A stretch of DNA of 64,000 nt from Thozetella sp. PMI_491 (GCA_021432635.1 MU270027.1:806001-870000); one strand, 5' to 3'; positions 23,210-36,761 are shown, numbered from the stretch's first letter. Notes: generated by a model from the letters alone, not told the origin. Made by a program: numbers and translations.

Positions 23210-25212
23210 TGGCCCCTTCTCCCGGACATTTGTGAATAAGATACCACCTACCCGACTGTCTACATTTCAAAAATCAACGAGACCCAGAGAGGAGAGCATT
23301 GGGCGGCGTTTGGCGTGTTTTGGATAAGAGAGCGTGGCGTTAATTTCGGCTTGACTATATGCAGGACAAGGATAGGGACTGCATGCATATCCGGAGAGTT
23401 TTGATATCGGTATTGACGACCGATTTTTTGCACCACTGAGAGCAAACATGGCGGGCACGTCATGACAATGTGCATTATAATGAGCGAGACACCGCATTCT
23501 AGACCGCCTGCACGAGTGGGCCGGAATGGCAAACCACCTAGAGAGCATTATGTACGGCATGGGAGCGGCATTGGAACGGCAATGGAAAATATCAAAAGCC
23601 TTAACCACAACCAACCAGTCCCATCTCGAGCCATCAGTGATAAGAGACTTATACGCCTAGGTATGCCACCGCTGCCGCCTTGCCCTTAACGCAAACATGC
23701 TGCTACCCTAAAAGATTCGTAAATACGATACTTAAATCTTGTGTAATATCCAGTCATTAGTCCCTTCACCCCTTAGCTTCCCCCCTCTTGGTTGGTTCAT
23801 TCAATGTGAGGCATGATTAAAGGGTTGGGCCACTATCGATAACCAAGTAAAGCACACGATGTCCCCCCCCCCCCTTTCCATTAGACACTTTCCTTGACGG
23901 AATGCTAGCTCTCTGCCCATGCCTCCATTTTAGCATCGTGAAACGACAATATATCCAGGTAGCCCGGCCAGAGGAACCAGTCTCCTGGCAGGAGCCTCCA
24001 CTAGTGTGCAAATACGTGTCTTGCCGACTCGTTGGCTAGCCATCATCACCCCGGACCCAGCACTCAACCCCTCACGAACCCACCCAAGTAACGTCAAACA
24101 CCAGGTCCGTGGCTGTGTCTGATGACGACAGGTACAGCTGCCATACCTTTCTTGGGTCATTTTGCCCACTCCATGCCTCACGACACGCGCATACGGCTAA
24201 GCGTTGCGAGGTCTCTCCGCTCAGAGATATGCCGTCTCCTTCGCCCCCCTCTCTCGCCCTTCCCACTGCTGTGAAAACGCACTCCTCTTGTCCGTGCTCT
24301 CGGCTGCGGGGACCTTTCACGACGCTGGCCGCGTAAGTTATCACCTCTGTAGTAACTCGTTTCGGATTACTGGTTCGATGGGTTCCTTCCTACGGCCGAC
24401 ACACATCAGACGAGTGATGTGTGTGTGATGCGCTTGCTCTGTCGTAGCTGTTTGAAGAATCAGAGACGATATAATCGCACCCGGTGTCTTGGGAAGCTTT
24501 TCTGTGATGTATGTGTACCGGTAGACGTCAGTAGACCTAGCAACACAGTTACAAGTTCCACACCTAACTCGGGTTAGGAGATGCGTATATACCTGGTATC
24601 GAAACGTCCAAGTTCGCTTTAGTCCAACAAGTCGGCCATCCCACCTACTAGCAGGTCAATCACCACAGCTAGACTTTGGGGCGTCTGGATCAGACACTTG
24701 TCCACGCCGTTTGTCCACCAGGATCTACTTCCTCAAGCCTCTCTCCATCTCTCCCAACGGTCAATGACGTGCGCTGGTCATCCTCGGCGGCCTTTGGTGG
24801 CCGGGGCAACATTCAACTCCCGGGGTTGCTTATGGTGGGCACGAGACGTTGCACGTTCAAAGTTGTATATATCCAGAGCTGTCGAGGAAAATGCTAGGCT
24901 ACCCGCTCGCTATGTACCTGCTAGTTGTCCTAGATGCAAATGCTTCGATCTTGTTCGCTTGCTGGTTCAGCTTGCTTGCTCGTCTCCTTAAATCGCCATT
25001 TGCACACCTGTATATCGACCCGGGACCATCCAGCGACCCTTCGTCGTTGCTCTATTAACACATTGGGGAATTCCCGGCTCCCCCCAGCGCAAAAATCTCA
25101 TTCAATCATTGGATCATGGAAAGCCGTCGCGCTATCTATAACATATGGCTATAAAATGGGAACCCTTCCTCGAAGAGAGGGGGGCTTAGAAGTGAAGAGA
25201 AGTCCAACTGTT
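23210..25212. other. Intergenic, between convergent genes
   Basis: This 2-kb stretch holds the 3' flanks of the yapsin and STE11 genes. It contains a C12 run at 23863-23874. The frames present have no family resemblance, and no RNA gene or repeat family was recognised. Confidence 0.55.
23863..23874. repeat. Homopolymer C12 run
   Basis: Twelve uninterrupted C followed by TTTCC, in the gap between yapsin and STE11. Confidence 0.85.
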
Positions 25213-28018
25213 TTAAGTGATGGGTGTGAGGAAGGGGCTGAGCATTAGGTCGTCTGCGCTCGGCCGCTTATTGTGGTCAATCTCGAAGGTCTGGCTGAGG
25301 AACTCCTTGGCTTCGGCACTGGCATGCTCCGGGATGGTAGGGGCAGCCTTGGATCCTCCAATCTTGAAGATGGCCTGGAGTTGGGTGCAGTCAGGGAAGG
25401 GGTGCGTGCCCGTCATCATTTCGACAACCAAACATCCGAGAGACCAGATGTCGGCCTTGCGGGTGTACGACGTCTGCTTCACCACCTCAGGGGCCATCCA
25501 GAAGACCGAGCCCTGGAGGGACGGGCGGTGCTTGTTGTTGTTAGCGCCATTCAGAATGTTAGTGGCCTCAAGCTTCTTGGAGATGCCGAAATCGGAGATC
25601 TTGATGGTGCCCTTGTTGTCCACTAGGATGTTGGCGCCCTTAATGTCACGGTGAATGATTTCCATGTTGTGCAAATACGACAGGCCGTTGAGGATCTGGC
25701 GGACGAAGCTCCGGACGAGAGGTTCGGGAAGAGCGCCATACGAGTTGAGCATGGTCTGGACGGAGCCACCAGGCACATACTCGAGGAAAATGTTGAGGTA
25801 TTCAGGCGAAGAACCACAGCCGAGGTACTGGACAATGTTGGGGTGACGAAGATCGCGGAGGAGGGTGATCTCGCGCTTGAGAGCCTCGATCATGCTCTTC
25901 TTGCGGGAGTCACTCTGGCTGTTGGCGCCAGGGGAAGGCGCCTCGACCTGTTTAACAGCAAGAAGCTCGCCAGTGACGGCGTGGAGAGCGAGGTAGACGC
26001 AACCAAAGGAACCTTGGCCAATGAGAGCCCCCTTCATCCACTTGCTGTCATCCCAAGACTCGCCCGAGAGGAAACTCTGCAGCTCCTCGTCGACGTCCTC
26101 GCCATCCTCGTTCAGAGCCTGGCTCACCTCCTGAAGAGAGCTCGAACCACCCGAGCCAAGTGTACTCTCTCCATCGTAGTAGCTGTGGCGAATCACGTTG
26201 CCTTCTGGATCCGTCACATTAACTGCGGCAGTGTCGGACGAGCTATCGGCGAAAGAGACGTAAGACTTTCGGTTCGGCTCGATCAGGGAGCCTTCCTCCT
26301 GGAGTGTGTCGAGGACGGACGAGGCAATCGAATCCCTGTACCCGTGTCCTAGCCTCGAGTGAAGGTCACGAGGTCGAACTTTGGCCACTTGGTTGGAGGC
26401 GTTCAGCCAACTGTCAGCGATGGTGGGGATGGGGGGGACGTCCTGAATGCTCGAGGCAAAGCTCATGCTGCTAGCCACGCTGAGGCGGCTGTTGACCTTG
26501 CTAAGCCGCGCGGACCGCCTCATAGACAGACGAGCAGTCCTGTCGATGTCCTCTCTCGAGTGGTCCGGGAAGTAGCTGGTAAGATCAGATGCAATTAATT
26601 CGCTGGGTGGTCGGAGGCCGCCGAACTGTCGGAGAACCTTCTTGCCGACACGGGGAATGGCACGGGGAGTCTCTGCAGGAGCCGGGCGCTCCAGATCCCT
26701 TGCTGCATTGGAAACATTCCGCTCACGGTCCTGGTACGACACAGGAGAGAGAGGAGGCTGCATCGTCTCCCAGCTCTCGCCCAGGAGCTTCTGAACCTTG
26801 AGCTGGCTGCGCTTGTCTACGCTTGCGAGGTCGGGACGCGAGTGGCTCTGCTGCTCCTCCAGGGCGATGGCAGCGGCTCTCTCTAGCTCGGCTTGGCCAG
26901 GCTCCCCGGCGGGGACTCGACGGAGGATGAGACGATTGCGTTCCGGTCGGGACTTGTCCTTGATAATCCTCCACAGCTCGGTATCGCCGATGGGCCGACA
27001 GTGCTGAGGGGCGGGGTCGATGCCGGCTAGGACCCAGAAGCAGTAGTTGCGCTCATGATCCTCCCGCAACGCAAACTTGCGAAGGGTGACGCGCATCACT
27101 TCCTCGCACGTGTTGCAGTCGGCCACCTTCACCACCTTGGTGACACCCCCAGTGGAGATGACACGGATGACGTCTTGGCCCTGTGGTAACGCAGCCATCA
27201 GTGAACCATCCATGCTGGAGTTGTTCCTGGTGTGGGTCATTACCAGACGGCCAGGATGGGAGCCGGGGGACATGGGCAACCTTCCGGATGCAGTGGGCTG
27301 GCTACTGTATCCTTGGTGCTGCCCGTGACCGCGCCGTCCTGCTCTCAGGTCGGAGCTGGGTAATGGGGAAGTCGGCCGGGAGGAAGGCCTCGACGGATCC
27401 GCCAAGCTGGAGAGGTCGATTTGCCGGGAGTAACGCTTGTTCGAAGGGGTCGGGGGCACACGACTGCCCGAGTTGGGCGGCCGCGGCGAGCCAGTCGACG
27501 GGGTATACTGGGCATCAAGCACCCCAAACGATTCCTATGTGGCATCAAGTTAGCCTCCTCCCTCTGGTGGGAGCAAAAGCGAGCTTTCGCGGGCTTACCC
27601 TATTACGCTTCTTTTGGTTGGCGTAGGCTCTTGTCCGGAGCTTCTTAATGCCCAGAAACAGCCGGACCCGGTCGCCGATCTTGTCGATGCCGATTTCCTT
27701 GAGGACCTCCTTGTCCATCTCAAGGAGGTTTTCGCCATTGATGTGGTTCTTTCGGAACAATTTCTCGTAGTCGCCGCATTTTATACTCCTTAGATACTCG
27801 CAGACCTGGTCCTCGTCCCAGTTCTTGACGGAGTCGGGGCCATCGGCATCGGAGAACTCGGATTCGGTGGGACTTGCGAACGACTGGCTCGAGACGGGAG
27901 CGGTGGGCGCTCTCCTCGGCGGAGGGTAGGCGGTCTGGGGAGTGCTTGCGACGAGGGTCGAGGCCTGGGAGCCGCCCAGCGAGGCTGGAAAGGGGGACTT
28001 GGAGGCGAGCATGGCCAT
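25213..28018 (-). CDS. STE11: MAP kinase kinase kinase of the pheromone/cell-fusion pathway (STE11/NRC-1/SteC type)
   Basis: This MAPKKK phosphorylates the STE7-type MAPKK in the pathway controlling mating, hyphal fusion and development (known for N. crassa NRC-1 and its relatives). Two exons on the minus strand, 27599-28018 and 25213-27534, give 914 codons (913 aa), the usual family length. An N-terminal SAM domain spans about residues 67-128 (WDEDQVCEYLRSIKCGDYE to LGIKKLR), followed by a Ser/Pro-rich linker. A Ras-binding-like/ubiquitin-fold region is at about 258-341 (VIRVISTGGVTKVVKV, NYCFWVLAGIDP). The C-terminal kinase domain starts near residue 638 with IGQGSFGCVY, then AVKQVE, HRDIKGANIL, KISDFGISKK and the APE motif in FWMAPEVVKQ. 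The start MAMLASK is preferred; the frame is open further upstream. Its promoter side is an unusually long 5.1-kb divergent gap. Confidence 0.95.
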
Positions 28019-31000
28019 CCCGACGACCAAAAAAAAATGATAGGTGCCGGGCGAGGGCGAAGAGAATGGAATATGTACTAGGGTTGAAACCCGTCCAACA
28101 AACAAACTCGCCCGGGTGAAGGGCACAAGAGGCCGGCGGGCGGAGGAGGGTTTGGTTGAACGGCAGTGGGATGAGGCCGATGCAGAAGGAGAGGAAATGG
28201 CGCGGCTGTTAGGGGAGTGGGCTGTGGTGGTGCTAAAAAGCGCAGCCCACCTGTGCACCGGCGGGCGTTTTGGGAGGCGTGCACGACTAAGAAACTACCC
28301 TGGCTCGTGTCCAGGGACAGGGAGTACCCCTCTGCCTGCGGTAGACGCGAGATTTGTCCCCAGCGCTCGGCGCGTTTGGTGCTTTGTGTTCGTCGCCTCG
28401 GGAAGACTAACGTCGGCGCATGCAGGGGAGCACACCCGTCCGTGGTCGTTGCAGCAGTCCGCTTGGCCGTTCTTTCTTTGTTTCCGCGAGAGTCAGGCGC
28501 AGCGGTTGGTGACAAAATAGACGCGAGGGCCGGTGAGTTGCCAGAACAAAGACAAAAATGAAGACCGGCTGTGAGGAGTGAGACGGCGAAGCTGACGGGG
28601 GGTGGAGGGCGGGACTGGGGGGGGTCAGAGCTCGATTCGTACAAATAGGAGGGAGGGTCAATTTGGAAGAAGGGGCTCCAGGGCTGGGCTGATGATGATG
28701 GGCTGTCGGTCGCTGCTTCCTGTGCGGCGGTGGTGCCAGGTGTGGGTGGGTGGGCACCTGCGCTAAAATTCGGCCAGCGTCTCGCCAATCGCTGCAAGGG
28801 TAGCACCCCTGAACCGAAGTTTCAAAGTTTCACCAGCTGCCGCCCGGAGAAACGGCCACCACAGGCCGTACTTGGCCACGATAGATTTGAGAACTTGCTC
28901 ACGAGCAGCCCGGCGAAGAAGCCCATAGCAAGAAGGCGTCGAAGAGCACAAGCTCTTGGCAAGGTCCCCCACGCCTAAGATACAGTAGGTACTCTGTAGC
29001 TTCCCCAGTGCCCCCTCTTCTGAGAGACCCCCCTCCCCCCCTCCTCTCCCCCTTTTCCACGTTTTCCCCTCAGAGCTACGAACGACACCATGATTTAGTG
29101 GCAAGCAAACCTAGACCTCCCACTGGCCCCATGTCGCGCGTGGTGCCTGTATTAGTGAGCGTTGGCGCAGTCTCAGATGTCAGAATACGCCCCGAGCCAA
29201 AGGGCGCCTTCTTGGCCGGGAGGGCCCTAGAGTTCATCCTGATACAACTCTACCACCACCAAGCAATCGTGAGATCTGCTCATGGCCTAAGCCATGGCAC
29301 GACCCGGGGAAGGAAGGAAACAAAGTGATGGCGAAACTGCCTAGGGGGTGGGGCGGAGAAAGGCGGCTGCCCTGAGGCGCTGCTTTTCACCCCGCCCAGC
29401 TTCATCGAAAGCTGAATCCCGTCTCTCGGTGCGTGTTGCAATAGACGCTCCAATGCCCTGCCCTTCCGCTTGTGATGGCTATGCGGTTCGACGGCGAACG
29501 CCAGGCGCTAAGCCGTCACCCAAGGGCCGGCACGCAGGCGGGCCAAGGGCGAATGGCAGTGGCCAACAAAATGTTAATTTGTCGCCTGTCAGCACGAATG
29601 GGAGGGGTGGAAGGGAGCAGGATCCCACAGCCGGCAGCATGTGAGCTGTCCGGCGGGTCGACTACGGCCTCGGTTCTGTTGGTGCTGTCCCACCCCGGCA
29701 GCGGCACACATCAGCGGATCGCCACGCGTGATGCCTTCCACTTTCTCAAACTCTTTTGACTCCAGCGACCGTGTGAATCTCAGATAGATGAGCAAAAAGG
29801 CAATGCCTAGGTGCCAGAGACGGGGCCCCCTCCCCATTGCTTGCCTTCATGGTCAGCAGACTGCCGGCACGCCTGAACGTTGGTGACTCCCATTCGGATC
29901 TGTTGGAAAAGATCCGCCCTGCAGCTGCAGATGCCATTGGCTGCCGTTAGGGGACCGACGCTCAGGGGCGCCGATTGAGACAGGAGCGGTTTCAAACAAT
30001 CAGCGCCCCTCCTCTCTTCAAGGCTGATGTCAAGCGCCGAGGCCAGGTTAAAAATAATAGTGCAGGGCGGCCTGCGCGCGTCAGATTTGCGAGGACGTGG
30101 ATAACATGGGATACTTTCCGCACTGGCCATCTTCTGATCCAGACATCCCAGGTAGCTTTTTCCCGCGGCAGAAGCCATAACGAACAACTCTGGATGATCC
30201 GCCGAAAGGAGCGGTCAGGGCTCTCGAGCTTTCAACCCACTTTGCCCACATCTCCCCCATCGTGTTCCACTCTGACACTCCAAGCCAGGGCCCACCCATC
30301 CATTATCTCGGTTCGGGTGGGCGACACAAAGTGTACTTTTGGAATCTTGGCTCGCAGCCTGGCTTGCCTAGGCGGAGAGCGAATATGGCCACCTACGCCA
30401 AACTAAGTTGATAGGGTGCCCCGGGAGGATTGCCTTAGGGTGGGCCACCAAGGGCTTGCTTGGTTCCGAGGAAGCTCTGATCTCAATTCCGTCGAGCTTC
30501 CCGCTCCTCCAGGAACCCGCGCCCTTCGGCGGAATATCGCGAACTGGATGGCCCCCGAACGTCCACGCTCGAGCCGACATTGACATCTCCCTTCTCTTCC
30601 CGTCCCGAGTTTCTTTTCTTATTTCGTCCGAATCGAGACGCGTGTAACCTCAAGTGTCGAGCATGCCAGGTTCCGTCGGATGATGAGCCATGCATGCACG
30701 CATGCTGGTCCCCGGCCGACGCCGCTGCTACTGACAACGATACATAGTAGGACGTCCTCGACTGGGGCGATTTGTAAGGGTCGGCTGGGTCTGTACTACG
30801 AGGGGCTGCACATGGACGCATCCGGGAGCCAGTGCTCGGTCTGTTTGTGTTCTCGAGCCTCCCCGATGGCGAAACTTGGACATGGCGATGGTTGGGTTGG
30901 AGTGGGCAACAACGCAATCCGGGGGCCCCCCCCAAGTACGTGGCCTGATGCCCGAGCGCTCGACGCGTACTCCGTACATAGACAGCGCATTTGAGAAGAG

Positions 31001-31347
31001 GACAGCATGCTTGCAAAAAGAAAAAGAGATAGATCGCGTTGCTTGAGTCGCGAGCGATGCTAGCAAATCCGGGTTAACATGGGAGTCCACCTCCCCCGGG
31101 CGTTAAACTTGAAACGGAATCACGAGCTCTGGGCGGCTACTGGCCAGACAATCAAGGCTATCCTTGTTCTAGAATGGGGCCCGTTGTTTCTGTGCGCCGT
31201 GATCCCGCAGCGCCGGTGGGCCGGTCGAAGCTCGGTAGCTAGGCTAAATAGAGACGGGTGGCGACGGGGGGCGGATGCTACAGCAGCCACAGCAGCTCGC
31301 GGCGCCACAATCACTCGGCAAGTAGCCTGTTTTTTTCCTAAGCGTGC

Positions 31348-31371
31348 CACGGCTTGCACGGCTTGCACGGC
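31348..31371. repeat. Short tandem repeat, 9-nt unit CACGGCTTG, about 2.7 copies
   Basis: Two perfect CACGGCTTG units are followed by a partial third (CACGGC) in intergenic DNA. Confidence 0.8.
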
Positions 31372-32512
31372 CATTGCTTATCGGCCTTCAGGCTCGATCC
31401 CATCCCCCTGGGCTCCTTTTGGGTTGGGGCTGAACTCTGTCGAGACCCAGACCGCCGCCAGACCGGCTACCTAAACTAGAGCACGCTTGTTTTGCCAATG
31501 CTTACCAAACACACCGCCAGACAAGTCCGGCGTCTTGCCAGTCCATCCCTGGTGCGCGGGAAAAGGCAGGCGGCGTCGTGCTTCGGTTTGAGAGGAGCGA
31601 CTCCCGCGAGTCTGGTCCGTCGGAAAACTTGGTACCTTCAATCGACCCTGACAACTCCGTCTGCTGGTTATTGGGGCCTTTTGTATGGCCGACGGGCGCA
31701 AGGCGCAAGGCTCCTTTTCTACCCAGGTAGCAATGTGCCTCGGAAAGCCGGGCATGCCAGGCCGAGGCGGTCTCCCACGAGCCCCCCAAAGAGCCAGGCC
31801 CGCCCTCGTACCCAAATGGCAGCGAGGGCCCGATCAATGATCTTGGATCCCCGCCCTTGACGTCTCTAAGGTTGCAGCCAGTCAGGGTAGCAGGCTTCGT
31901 AAGCTGTCCCACGCTGGGGTCAGGGGAGAGGGGGGGGACAGAGGGAATACGAGGGCTGGTTTTCCGTCCGTAGGCTCTCGTGAGCCCGAGCTCGTACCGT
32001 GAGGCAGCGGGAAGGGTGGGAGATAGAGAAAAAGGGTGTTCGTGTCGGTACTGTATGCGCTATGTAGGTGTGCCAGTGTGCATTAGGGTGCGTTATCGCC
32101 CCTTAGACCACGCAATCTGCAAGAGGCTGCTGCTCTCGAGCTGGCCAAGAGAGAACCAAAAACCTCCCATTGGCAGGGGCGACTTTTCGATGTTTGCCCC
32201 GCGCCGATCTTATTGGGCAATGCAGCTCGTAGAAAACCGGTTGACTGATGGAGTAGCAACTTTTGGGGTGGACTTTCCGCGGCCAGCCCATCCAAGTTCT
32301 GCATGGCCCAGCGACATTTAGGACAAGATCTTCTGTCGCCTAGATTGGCAAGCTCAATTGGCTTGAGCTACCTTGGCTGCCCGTTCCATGATTCATCCCT
32401 TGTCCAGATTTCTCCTCCCCCCTTACTTCCTACCCTCCGCTCCTGCTTCATCCTTCAATAAAAATACCGTGTTGGCCTGATCGAAATTGAGAACTCCGAT
32501 CCTCCGCTTCAA

Positions 32513-32524
32513 CCCCCCCCCCCC
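32513..32524. repeat. Homopolymer C12 run
   Basis: Twelve uninterrupted C about 640 nt before the start of the PH/LRR gene, possibly within its promoter or leader. Confidence 0.85.
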
Positions 32525-33161
32525 AGCCCCTTGGCACCGGCCCCGCTTCTTATCGCTATCGGGCCTAAGCTATACAGGCAGTCACGTCATACTTGGGCCT
32601 GCCATCGAGATACACGACGGCCACAGCCCACAGTCCATACGGTACAGTGCTACAGACATCCACCCACCTTAGATGGCCTGGGCATGCTCTGTATGATCCG
32701 AGCGGCCTCGAGGGCCCGGTACGAGGCCGCGCTCTCCCAACTGTCAGCTCTGGCAGAAACAAAATAAACCAAAATCTGCCTTCACCAGGCCAATCACCCG
32801 CCACTGAGAGAGACGACGGAAAGCAGATGCTTCCCAGCTGCCAGTCACATCCCTCTCCCCTGCCTGCGTCACTGTCTTGCGGCTACTCACACCCGTGTCA
32901 CCGTTTCGAGGCATCTATCCCTCGCATTATCTACTTCGACTCACACTCACCTATAGCTCTCCATACCAACGCATTAGCATTCGGTGTAAAAAGCGATCCA
33001 CGACGCAACACCGCGTTCTTTGTTTACATCCAAAGAAAGTTGAAGCGTCCGGATACCAGCTGGCACAGAAGAGCTCGTCTCCAGCCTGTCCTCAGTTTGC
33101 GAACCATTGCCGTATCCGAATGTGTGGAAGACTAAACTAGAAATCGATTTGGGGCCCAACT

Positions 33162-36100
33162 ATGGATCGAGGGCGTAGACGTCGGACGTTGTTCATGCCC
33201 CTCCGCTCGGAGGAAGCATTGGCCAAGACCGACAGAACGCTCCCGAGCTCTCCCACCACAAGCTCAGATGGCGATCGACGTCCCTTTTTCTTCCATGCCA
33301 TCCGTCAGAAGGCAAAACGGTCGATCGGCCGCGAGTCCGACCTAGATCTCCCCAGCGACTCGTCCCTGGGGATGACGCAGGGTCGCAGATTGTCCAAGAC
33401 ACGCCGGCCTTCGTCGGCGGCATTTGAGGTTCTCAACCGGCGGACATCTGGCTTGTCGGAGGACTCGGGCGGCATCTCGCGGACGTCGACAACCCTGAGC
33501 ACGTCCTCGACAAGTACGATCGACTGGAAGTCCCGGCGGGTCGAAGGATCCGCTCCTTTGGAGTCGGACCCCCAGCTGCTCTGGAGTAAAACTCCGTACA
33601 TCGTGGTGACATCAGACTACATCGTTAAGCTGAAAAGCCACGCCGATGCCCTCGCCATGTTCCCACAGCTCGGTCCTGGCACGAAGGCGGATGGCTCGAC
33701 CTCCACACCCGAGCCGCTTCTCACCATCCCGATCGCTTCTGTTGTGTCCTTGTTCATCGCCGAAAGCACGCGGCCGTCGTTTGGGATGGAAGTCTGGTGG
33801 CGGCCGCCCGCAAGCTTATCTTTTCACCACGCTAGCTTCTTCTTCAACATACCGACCGAGAGACAGGAGCAAATGGCGCATATTCTGCGGGCTATGGGTG
33901 CCGTGAGCAACGAGGTCAACGATTTGAACCGATATCCCGTGGAGCTTGTCGAGCCCCTGAGGCAGATCCACTCGGCCGAAGAGCCAAACTACCAACACCA
34001 AAAGCTCGAGGTATTCCCCGTGGTCATGCGAGGCAAGATGCGAAGGGAACGAGACGAAAATGGGAAGAAGTCACCAGAATCCCCCTCTACATACTTGGTA
34101 GTAGGAGCGAACCTATGCTACCTGGTCGAGGCGCACCGTGCGGCGGGGAAGCGCGGAGAAGTCGTTCACAAACATCGAACATTTGGCCTGGTAACGCTGG
34201 AATCTCTCAGAGGTGACTGGGTGCCGCACCAGGAGAGGTTCAATATCACGTTCCGCGACCCCTTTAACCCACCGGTGACCCTCGAGCTAGCGAGTCGCTT
34301 CTACCGCCGCATCATCCGTGTCTTTGGGAAGGCAGACAGGTTCTTGAAGCCGGCGTGGCCCATCATGTGGAGGACACTGGAGATATTCCGCATTGCGGGG
34401 CTTAGAGAGCCTCACTATCTTGTGCCCGGAGAAGACTTCGGCTCTGCCAAGAGGACTCTGGATGCCTATCTCGCAGCTTACCGCTGCGAACCGGTCGAGT
34501 GGGAAATCAACTGGAAAACCCAGTTCTTCCCGGAGTTTCGACTCCTCCCCGCCCAGAACGGCGTTCCTTATTCAGCCTTGCAGATACTGGCCGTTCTGCG
34601 GGCGCTAAGGTATAATGATTTCTTCTCGTCACTGTCCTTCCGGGGCATCAATCTTGCCGTCTTGTGGAATTGGTATGACAACGCAGCCCAGGGACCAAAC
34701 GTGGCTTACTTGGACCGCAACTGCTTTGCGCTCAACTCGGATGAGGTAGATGTTCTTCGCATGAGCCCCGTGCTTTATCAAGAGTTTCACGCTCTCGCCT
34801 TCTGCTCCGGCCAGATTCGGCAAATCGACTTCACGGACACCTTCTCGGCTCTCCCAACCAAGTGCAAAATCAATTCGAAGCTCAGTGTCCAGTTCCTCAC
34901 TCCTATCCTCAAGCTCCTCCAGACCGGAGATACGAGATGCAGTCACCTACTGCTGAGCGGTTGCGCTCTGACGCCGCTCGATCTCGACGATATCGGTAAA
35001 GCCCCATTCCCATCTGTACCGAGCAGGATTCGCAATGGCCCACTAACAGTGAGCAGCGGAGACTCTGAAACGAGGCGCCATCCAAGGCCTTGACATATCG
35101 CGGTGTGGACTTCAAGATATGGAGCTAAGAGGCCTGCTCGATGCTGCGTCATTTCAGCCCCAGTTCTTACAGTCTCTGAACGTGTCGAACAACACGGGGC
35201 GCTTTCCAGCCAGCATCGTGCCTGATTTCGTGGCGGGTCTATCCCAGCTCCGGGAGTTGAACCTATCGGGTAGTCTCAGAAGTGACGTGGAATCATTCCA
35301 TGAGGGTTTTCAGGGCGACATTGAGGGCCCTCTCATCCATTTTGAGACTCTGGTCTACCTTCCCTCCCTCGAAGTGCTGGATTTATCCAAGTACAAAGTA
35401 CGCACACATCCCCACTTCTACTATGATCTTTCGCACATATACTGACCGCTCGGTAGCTCAACGAGGCTACTGTGCTGAATCTCGAGGAGTTCTTGATTTA
35501 CAGAAGCTCCCGACTTGACAACGGCGAGCCATCTGCATTCAGGCAACTAGTTCTGAACAACTGCGGAGTGAACGGGCGCCAAGCCGCCCAGCTATTCAGT
35601 GCTATCGGCATCAACCATGGCATACATCTCTTCCTTAGTGGCAACCCTCTTGAGGATGGGATCGAATATATGGCGGAGGCCCTTCGACACCACTACGGCC
35701 CAGCGGGACTAACAATGGAGATGATCGAGTTACGTAGCGAGCGAAAATACTGCGACTTTGTCAAGGCCCTTACCACGACTAAATATCTCCACATGCTCAG
35801 CCTGGTCGGAACATCCCCGACCCTTCCCAGTGGTACCTCTTGCCATCAGCAAACGATGCTGGCGATGGAGGAATTCTTTGCTTACAACACGTCCCTCCGA
35901 TATCTCGACATGTCCGGATTTAGTGGCAGATTGGATGATGGTCAATTGGCAAAGGGCTTCGGACACTCTCTTATTGGTCTCACCAAAAATACAACACTGG
36001 CGCATTTGCGCATTCGCAACCAAAACCTCCATGAAGACGCAGGCACTCTCGGCACTGTCATTAGCGAGAACAGCAACTTACGTGTACTAGACTGCCAGGA

Positions 36101-36761
36101 CAACAACTTCAACATGACAAGCCTGCAGTTTCTGGCGAACAGCATCAAGGACAACTTCAGCATTGTCGACTTTTCGTTCCCAAAGGAGGAGCAGGAACGC
36201 ATCTGGCGCGAGACCCTAGCAGGACTACGGCGGCGAAATCCGCCGGCACCACCCAAGAAAGATAAAAACAGCGACGATCTTGAGACACAGGAAACAATGC
36301 TGCGAGGGGTGTTTGAACAAAAGCTCGGGGAACTTGAACGCTATCTAGAGCGCAACCGCGAAGCGCGTGAGCACGCCACGGGTCAGTCGTTCGATTACGA
36401 GGCGCCAGCAGGTATTGGCAGCGAAGGGGTTTGGTCGCGGATAACGCTGGAGGTTCCGGTATCCGGGCCCGGCGCTGTACTCCCCGAGGATCCGCTGAAC
36501 CGACCGACGAGCTGGGAGGTGGATGCCGAGCCGCGACGGCCAGTGACGATACGGTCGTCGGCCATGGCCATCGACACGTCGAATTTAGCCCCGTATCATG
36601 TATCCAACGTCGAAGGAAACGAGAGCCCGGCCGAGACGCTTGGGGCGTTGTCAGAGGTATCAACCCCCCCAGAGCTGGTTAGCCCGAGGACGCCAGAAGA
36701 CGAATCGTTCCAGAAGGCTCTGGAGGACCTCGCGAAGACTGGATTCGGCACAGAGGAATGA
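33162..36761 (+). CDS. Large PH-like plus leucine-rich-repeat (RNI-like) protein of unknown function
   Basis: Exons 33162-34995, 35057-35397 and 35457-36761 join in phase to 1160 codons (1159 aa). The first ~140 residues are Ser/Thr/Arg-rich and probably disordered. Two stretches at roughly 145-270 and 280-400 look like PH-type beta-sandwich segments (IVVTSDYIVKLKSHADAL; TYLVVGANLCYLVEAH). A helical region follows (WPIMWRTLEIFRIAGLREP), and then a long ribonuclease-inhibitor-like LRR domain (about 470-985) with repeats such as LQSLNVSNN, LRELNLSGS, LEVLDLS, LRYLDMSG and LRVLDCQDNNF. A charged coiled-coil-like segment (TMLRGVFEQKLGELERYLERN) and a Pro/Ser-rich tail end the protein. The layout of PH-like module, LRR and C-terminal coil recalls CARMIL-type cytoskeletal regulators, but that is inference only. 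The gene appears complete. Confidence 0.88.

Larger units (their letters stand above)
28019..33161. other. Long divergent intergenic region between STE11 and the PH/LRR gene
   Basis: At 5.1 kb this is the largest gap in the window. The first ~800 nt beside STE11 contain a long but low-complexity minus-strand frame (28078-28806), most likely leader sequence. A short tandem repeat lies at 31348-31371 and a C12 run at 32513-32524. A short upstream ATG frame (MAWACSV) starts near 32673 in the presumed leader of the PH/LRR gene. I see no tRNA, transposon or recognisable protein fragment. Confidence 0.5.

Noticed and set aside
24370-24400. tRNA B-box-like GGTTCGATGGG
   Set aside because: No matching A-box, acceptor-stem pairing or terminator T-run could be found around it.
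28078-28806. 242-codon minus-strand frame upstream of STE11
   Set aside because: The translation is Pro/Ser/Thr low complexity, ends before the STE11 start, and lacks family features. It is most likely 5' leader.
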